From Odontesthes bonariensis (lineage: Eukaryota; Chordata; Actinopteri; Atheriniformes; Atherinopsidae), in assembly GCF_027942865.1 (NCBI RefSeq), contig NC_134524.1:19459536-19523535 (forward strand): 64,000 nucleotides of DNA, read 5' to 3'. Position 1 is the stretch's first letter. Each line of letters begins with the position of its first letter. Shown one piece after another: positions 60,641 to 64,000 of this stretch. The notes beneath the pieces are model-generated. The model saw nothing but the letters and a program-made list of their open reading frames with translations, did not search any database and was not told the DNA's origin. A program made the position numbers and the translations under genes.

Positions 60641-63583
60641 TTATAAATCCTGGCCGTGATGCCCACTGAAGCTTAAGGTTAAAACAACATGTTGTTATCA
60701 AGGAAAGTTAAAAATAAATAAATAAAATGTAATAAAAAGGAGCAGCTGAAGACCTTTGCACATTACTAAATGTTAATTATGTGTGCACGTGGCTCTAAAG
60801 CCGTTTATCACCTGGCAAAGACGGGGAAATGAAGCGGGTGGGGGGTTTCAGCATCTCAGCTCTTCGCCTTTATGTGCTTCCTGGGATTCCGTGTTTTCCT
60901 CCCCCACACCCACTCCCTCCCCCAGTGTGGTTGAACACAGTGAGTGCTACGGACAGAAGCTGCTGACTGAGTAGTTTGGGTTTCTTTTGGTCATCTTGCG
61001 TTGCATACTTCAGAGCATATCTTATGCCCTCACTTGGCAGTTTTTTGTGTTGTTTTTGATACGTTTCTTTTCTTTTTTTTCTTTTCAGAAAATCTTTTAA
61101 TTGAAACTTCTGAGTGCCCTCGCGGGGTCTTTTGTTTAAAACCCAGGATCGCGTGACTCCTATCTCTGCAGCTCCTCCTTTTTTCTGAACCATTTTATTT
61201 TTTACTTTACAGAGGACAGACGTGCAGGACCGACCTGAGGCTGACAAATCTGTTTTACAGTTTCCTCTGCCGGTAGGCTATGTGTTTTTAAAAGATTTGG
61301 TCGTCCCTACCCCGTTTTTACTTTTCCCGATATGTCCACCAGGAGGCACTGTTTTACTACTTATACTTTTGTGGGTCGTGGTTTAAATCGGGTCTATTAA
61401 ACGGATTTGCTTTCAACAGCAAGTTGACTTTCCCCGGTGCATTTACAATTAAAAGACATTAATGTGTCATGAAATAAACGGTCTTTCAAATCAGAAAAAA
61501 TATTATAAGCAGGAATGTTACCAATGCATCATGTATTTTTTTTACAGCACAGGAATGATAATGCTTTTAATCCCATGTCATTTTATTCTGACATTGTTAA
61601 TTATAAATCTGTTGTGACAATCTTTTAGTTTGACCTTTTAACGCCAGACTTGAGTTCATATTTACATGAATATCCGTCATTTAAATGCATCCAGTTTCAG
61701 CCAAAACTGTGAAAAGGAATGCTTGTCTGGAGAAAAAGGGGAGAAAAGCTTGACTGCCTTCTCTGACGTCGTTTCTCCGGAGGAAATCATGCAGCAGGAT
61801 GTGTAGCTGGTCAGCCTACACATTTACGTTCTGCTGTGAATTATGTGGTTGTTTAGCGTCGAGCAGCTCATCATTATCGGGCTTGTAGAATTCACATAGT
61901 GGCATATTCCTTCAGTTCATGGAAGCTAATTTAGGTGTGCAGCATCCTGTTTCCTCAACAGTCCTCTGACCCCTGACCCTTTGGCTCATGTACCTCGGGC
62001 TTCTTCATTGTTCGTCCCCATCACCTTCTGATCCCGGTCCTGTCTCGAGGACACTAAGCAGTATTTTCTGCATGAAATTGGGAAAATTATCCCATTCGAA
62101 TGGAAAATAAAAAAACAAAGCTGTGTAATGTAGTCCATTGTGTAACTTTCCTGCGTGTGATGCAACTTACCAGAAATATAACGCTTTTATGTAATGCAGG
62201 CTGCCAAATAAATGTTTCTGATCCAGCTGGTTGGCCAAGTTACAACAGCATACTGGTATGCTCAAATACAATGCCCTGTAGATGGTATGCATACTTGAAT
62301 TGAATCCCTTGTGCTGAGTATGCATGTGCCGGCAGGCGACAGTGGGGAGGAAAAGTCCCTTTTTTAATAGCTCGATACCTCGAGCAGAACCAGACTCAGG
62401 AAGGACAGCCATGTGCCTCACCGGGTTGAGGGGGCAGAAACAGGGTTGATGACAATAACGGCATCTACATGCATACAAAGGTAAGAGGGTGTAGAGTGCA
62501 TTGCTGAGAGTTCAGCGGTATTGGCCTATAGCAGCATAACTACAGGGAAGTTTCTGGGTCACTCGAGCCAGCACCAACTATGAGCTTTATCAAAAAGGAA
62601 CATTTTAAGCGAGGGAAGGTAAGATGGAGAAGCTGCTGGCTTCCATTACCCATGCCTCACATTCTACTTTTTAGAAACTCTGAGAACCACAAACAAATCT
62701 GCAGTCTGGGAAAAAAAGTGCTCCTTTAGGAAAATGCCCAACTATGAGATCTTTAAGACACAAAAGAGGTTTGGTCATTGTGAGCTTTCTAACCATTAAT
62801 TTGAATGCTGTGCATTGGACAGTGTTCACAAATGCGACTTGCAATATTAAAACATTCAACGGCTGTAAAATTAGTAGCTCTGCTTACACTGCTTATTTGA
62901 CAGCACATCCATGTTAAAATCTCTCTCCAATTAAGCCCACTAGCCAGTACCCGGGCTCTGGATTTTTAAGCATTGCGGTCATAGGGTTTGTTGGTTCTGT
63001 TGGTCTGCATAACCTTCCCCCAGCCCCTGACCTAAGCAGTTCTTTGCTTTGGACCAACAAAGAGTACTGATGCATCAATGGAGAATGTAAAAGAAATGTG
63101 GACCAAGAATGGATCCTTGTTGAATCCCAGAGAGAATCTTCTATCTGTTGATTTAAAATTACCTTTCATGAGGTCGAGAATGGCGCGCAGAAATGTCCCG
63201 TAAAGTGTTCTGATCACCCTCGGTTGCACTGCGTTATCATTCTTAAATGGGTTGAATTGGTTTGAATGGTGAAATGCTGGCTCTCTGAACTATGTTTCAG
63301 TCAATCTTTGAGGGAACTGGAGCAAGGAAGGGTGAGGATTAGTCGGATAAACACAAACCTCTTTGTTACAGCTTCTGTCTCTAAAACCTGTTCGGATTGG
63401 CCCGCAGTTTGTTTCAAAATGGTACATTGTGAGGCAGCTGCTTCTCCTTTGTTTTAGGGATTCTATAGAGTTGTATCTACGAGGCAGGAATTATTCCAAT
63501 GGTTTTATGGTGCTGTCATGAAGAAAAGGGAGATTATTACATGGTTCATGTAATAACTGTTTTATATTGTTCTTCTCCCTTAG
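60641..63583. other. Intergenic before the right-hand TRIM gene
   Basis: No coding region recognised. A CTCF-like motif is at 61336-61351. The remainder looks like ordinary A/T-rich intergenic sequence, or a 5' intron of the following TRIM gene. Confidence 0.5.
61336..61351 (+). promoter_or_regulatory. CTCF-like motif
   Basis: CCACCAGGAGGCACTG, a close fit to the CTCF core by eye. Confidence 0.35.
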
Positions 63584-63715
63584 ATCTGCAGTTTGAAGAC
63601 GAGTGGTGAAGTGCCAGAGCTGACAGGACCCTGCAGAAACGCACATTATTTAGATCGGAGGTCAAACTAGTTCAACTTAAAGAGATTCAGTCAGCTGTTG
63701 CCACTCAGAGGTGAA

Positions 63716-64000
63716 ATGGAGCAGAAAGAAGCTCACTTGGAAGAATCCATCTCATGTTCAATCTGTTTGGATCTACTAATGGATCCGGTGACTGTTCCTT
63801 GTGGACACAGCTACTGCATGAACTGTATTAAAGCATACTGGGATAGAGAGGACCAGAAGGAAGTCCACGGCTGCCCTCAGTGTGGGCAGACCTTCAAACC
63901 GAGGCCGGTCCTGATGAAGAACATCATGCTGGCAGAGTTGGTGGAGGAGCTGAAGAAGGCTGGACTCCAGAGTTCCCCAGATGTTCACTGCTATGCTGGA
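63716..64000 (+). CDS. TRIM16/TRIM25-like E3 ligase, 5' end (runs off window)
   Basis: Ninety-five codons from the ATG at 63716, open to the last base. The C3HC4 RING is complete (CSICLDLLMDPVTVPCGHSY, CMNC, GCPQC), then FKPRPVLMKNIMLAELVEEL and the start of the post-RING linker (DVHCYAG). The same blocks occur in the TRIM at 9144-10841, so the two genes are paralogues in opposite orientation on either side of fbxw7. A splice acceptor (TTCTTCTCCCTTAG, ending 63583) suggests that 63584-63715 is 5' UTR of the coding exon. B-box, coiled coil and SPRY would lie beyond base 64000. Confidence 0.9.
   Translation, partial: MEQKEAHLEESISCSICLDLLMDPVTVPCGHSYCMNCIKAYWDREDQKEVHGCPQCGQTFKPRPVLMKNIMLAELVEELKKAGLQSSPDVHCYAG

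Noticed and set aside
60870..61247. 125-codon basic frame on the minus strand
   Set aside because: No recognisable domain. Lysine richness follows from T-rich sequence on the plus strand.

Overview
This is a vertebrate nuclear genomic window, almost certainly from a ray-finned (teleost, probably spiny-rayed) fish. The evidence is split genes with GT/AG introns, a TRIM family expanded in teleosts, Tc1/mariner, hAT and LINE remnants typical of fish genomes, tRNA-derived SINEs and long CA/GT microsatellites. I see no bacterial, plasmid, phage or CRISPR content, and no previously undescribed system. What the window offers is gene structure and transposon structure.

Left end (1-5.1 kb): the first coding exon of abce1 (minus strand, leaving the window at base 1) lies head to head with a complete five-exon anapc10 gene (plus strand, 186 aa), with a short shared promoter near 1.9-2.1 kb. 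The stretch 5.1-8.2 kb is intergenic and holds decayed DNA transposons. A complete, intronless-CDS TRIM E3 ligase gene (RING, B-box, coiled coil, PRY-SPRY; 565 aa) lies at 9144-10841 on the minus strand. The stretch 10.8-15.5 kb is intergenic, with a SINE that keeps a perfect target-site duplication and a ~700 bp polypyrimidine tract.

Centre (15.5-56.3 kb): one fbxw7 gene on the minus strand fills most of the window. Twelve common coding exons between 17559 and 27861 carry the linker, F-box and WD40 propeller. A beta-like first exon (13 aa) lies in a CpG-rich promoter at 33.2 kb. A candidate alpha-like first exon (164 aa, acidic, with basic clusters) lies at 55781-56272. The splice phases join without conflict and give 556 aa (beta-like) or 707 aa (alpha-like). 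The introns hold two internally deleted derivatives of one BED-type hAT transposon family, a nested transposon pair with intact target-site duplications, Tc1 copies, LINE fragments, microsatellites and a degenerate repeat array at 31-32.7 kb.

Right end (56.3-64 kb): a broken TRIM RING fragment (59.9 kb), a Tc1 remnant and the 5' end of another TRIM gene that runs off the window. Functionally, three of the four gene families are linked to ubiquitin: ANAPC10 is an APC/C substrate receptor, FBXW7 is an SCF substrate receptor, and the TRIMs are RING E3 ligases. This is probably coincidental synteny; abce1/anapc10 and fbxw7 also lie on the same chromosome arm in human. ABCE1 is a ribosome-recycling ATPase.
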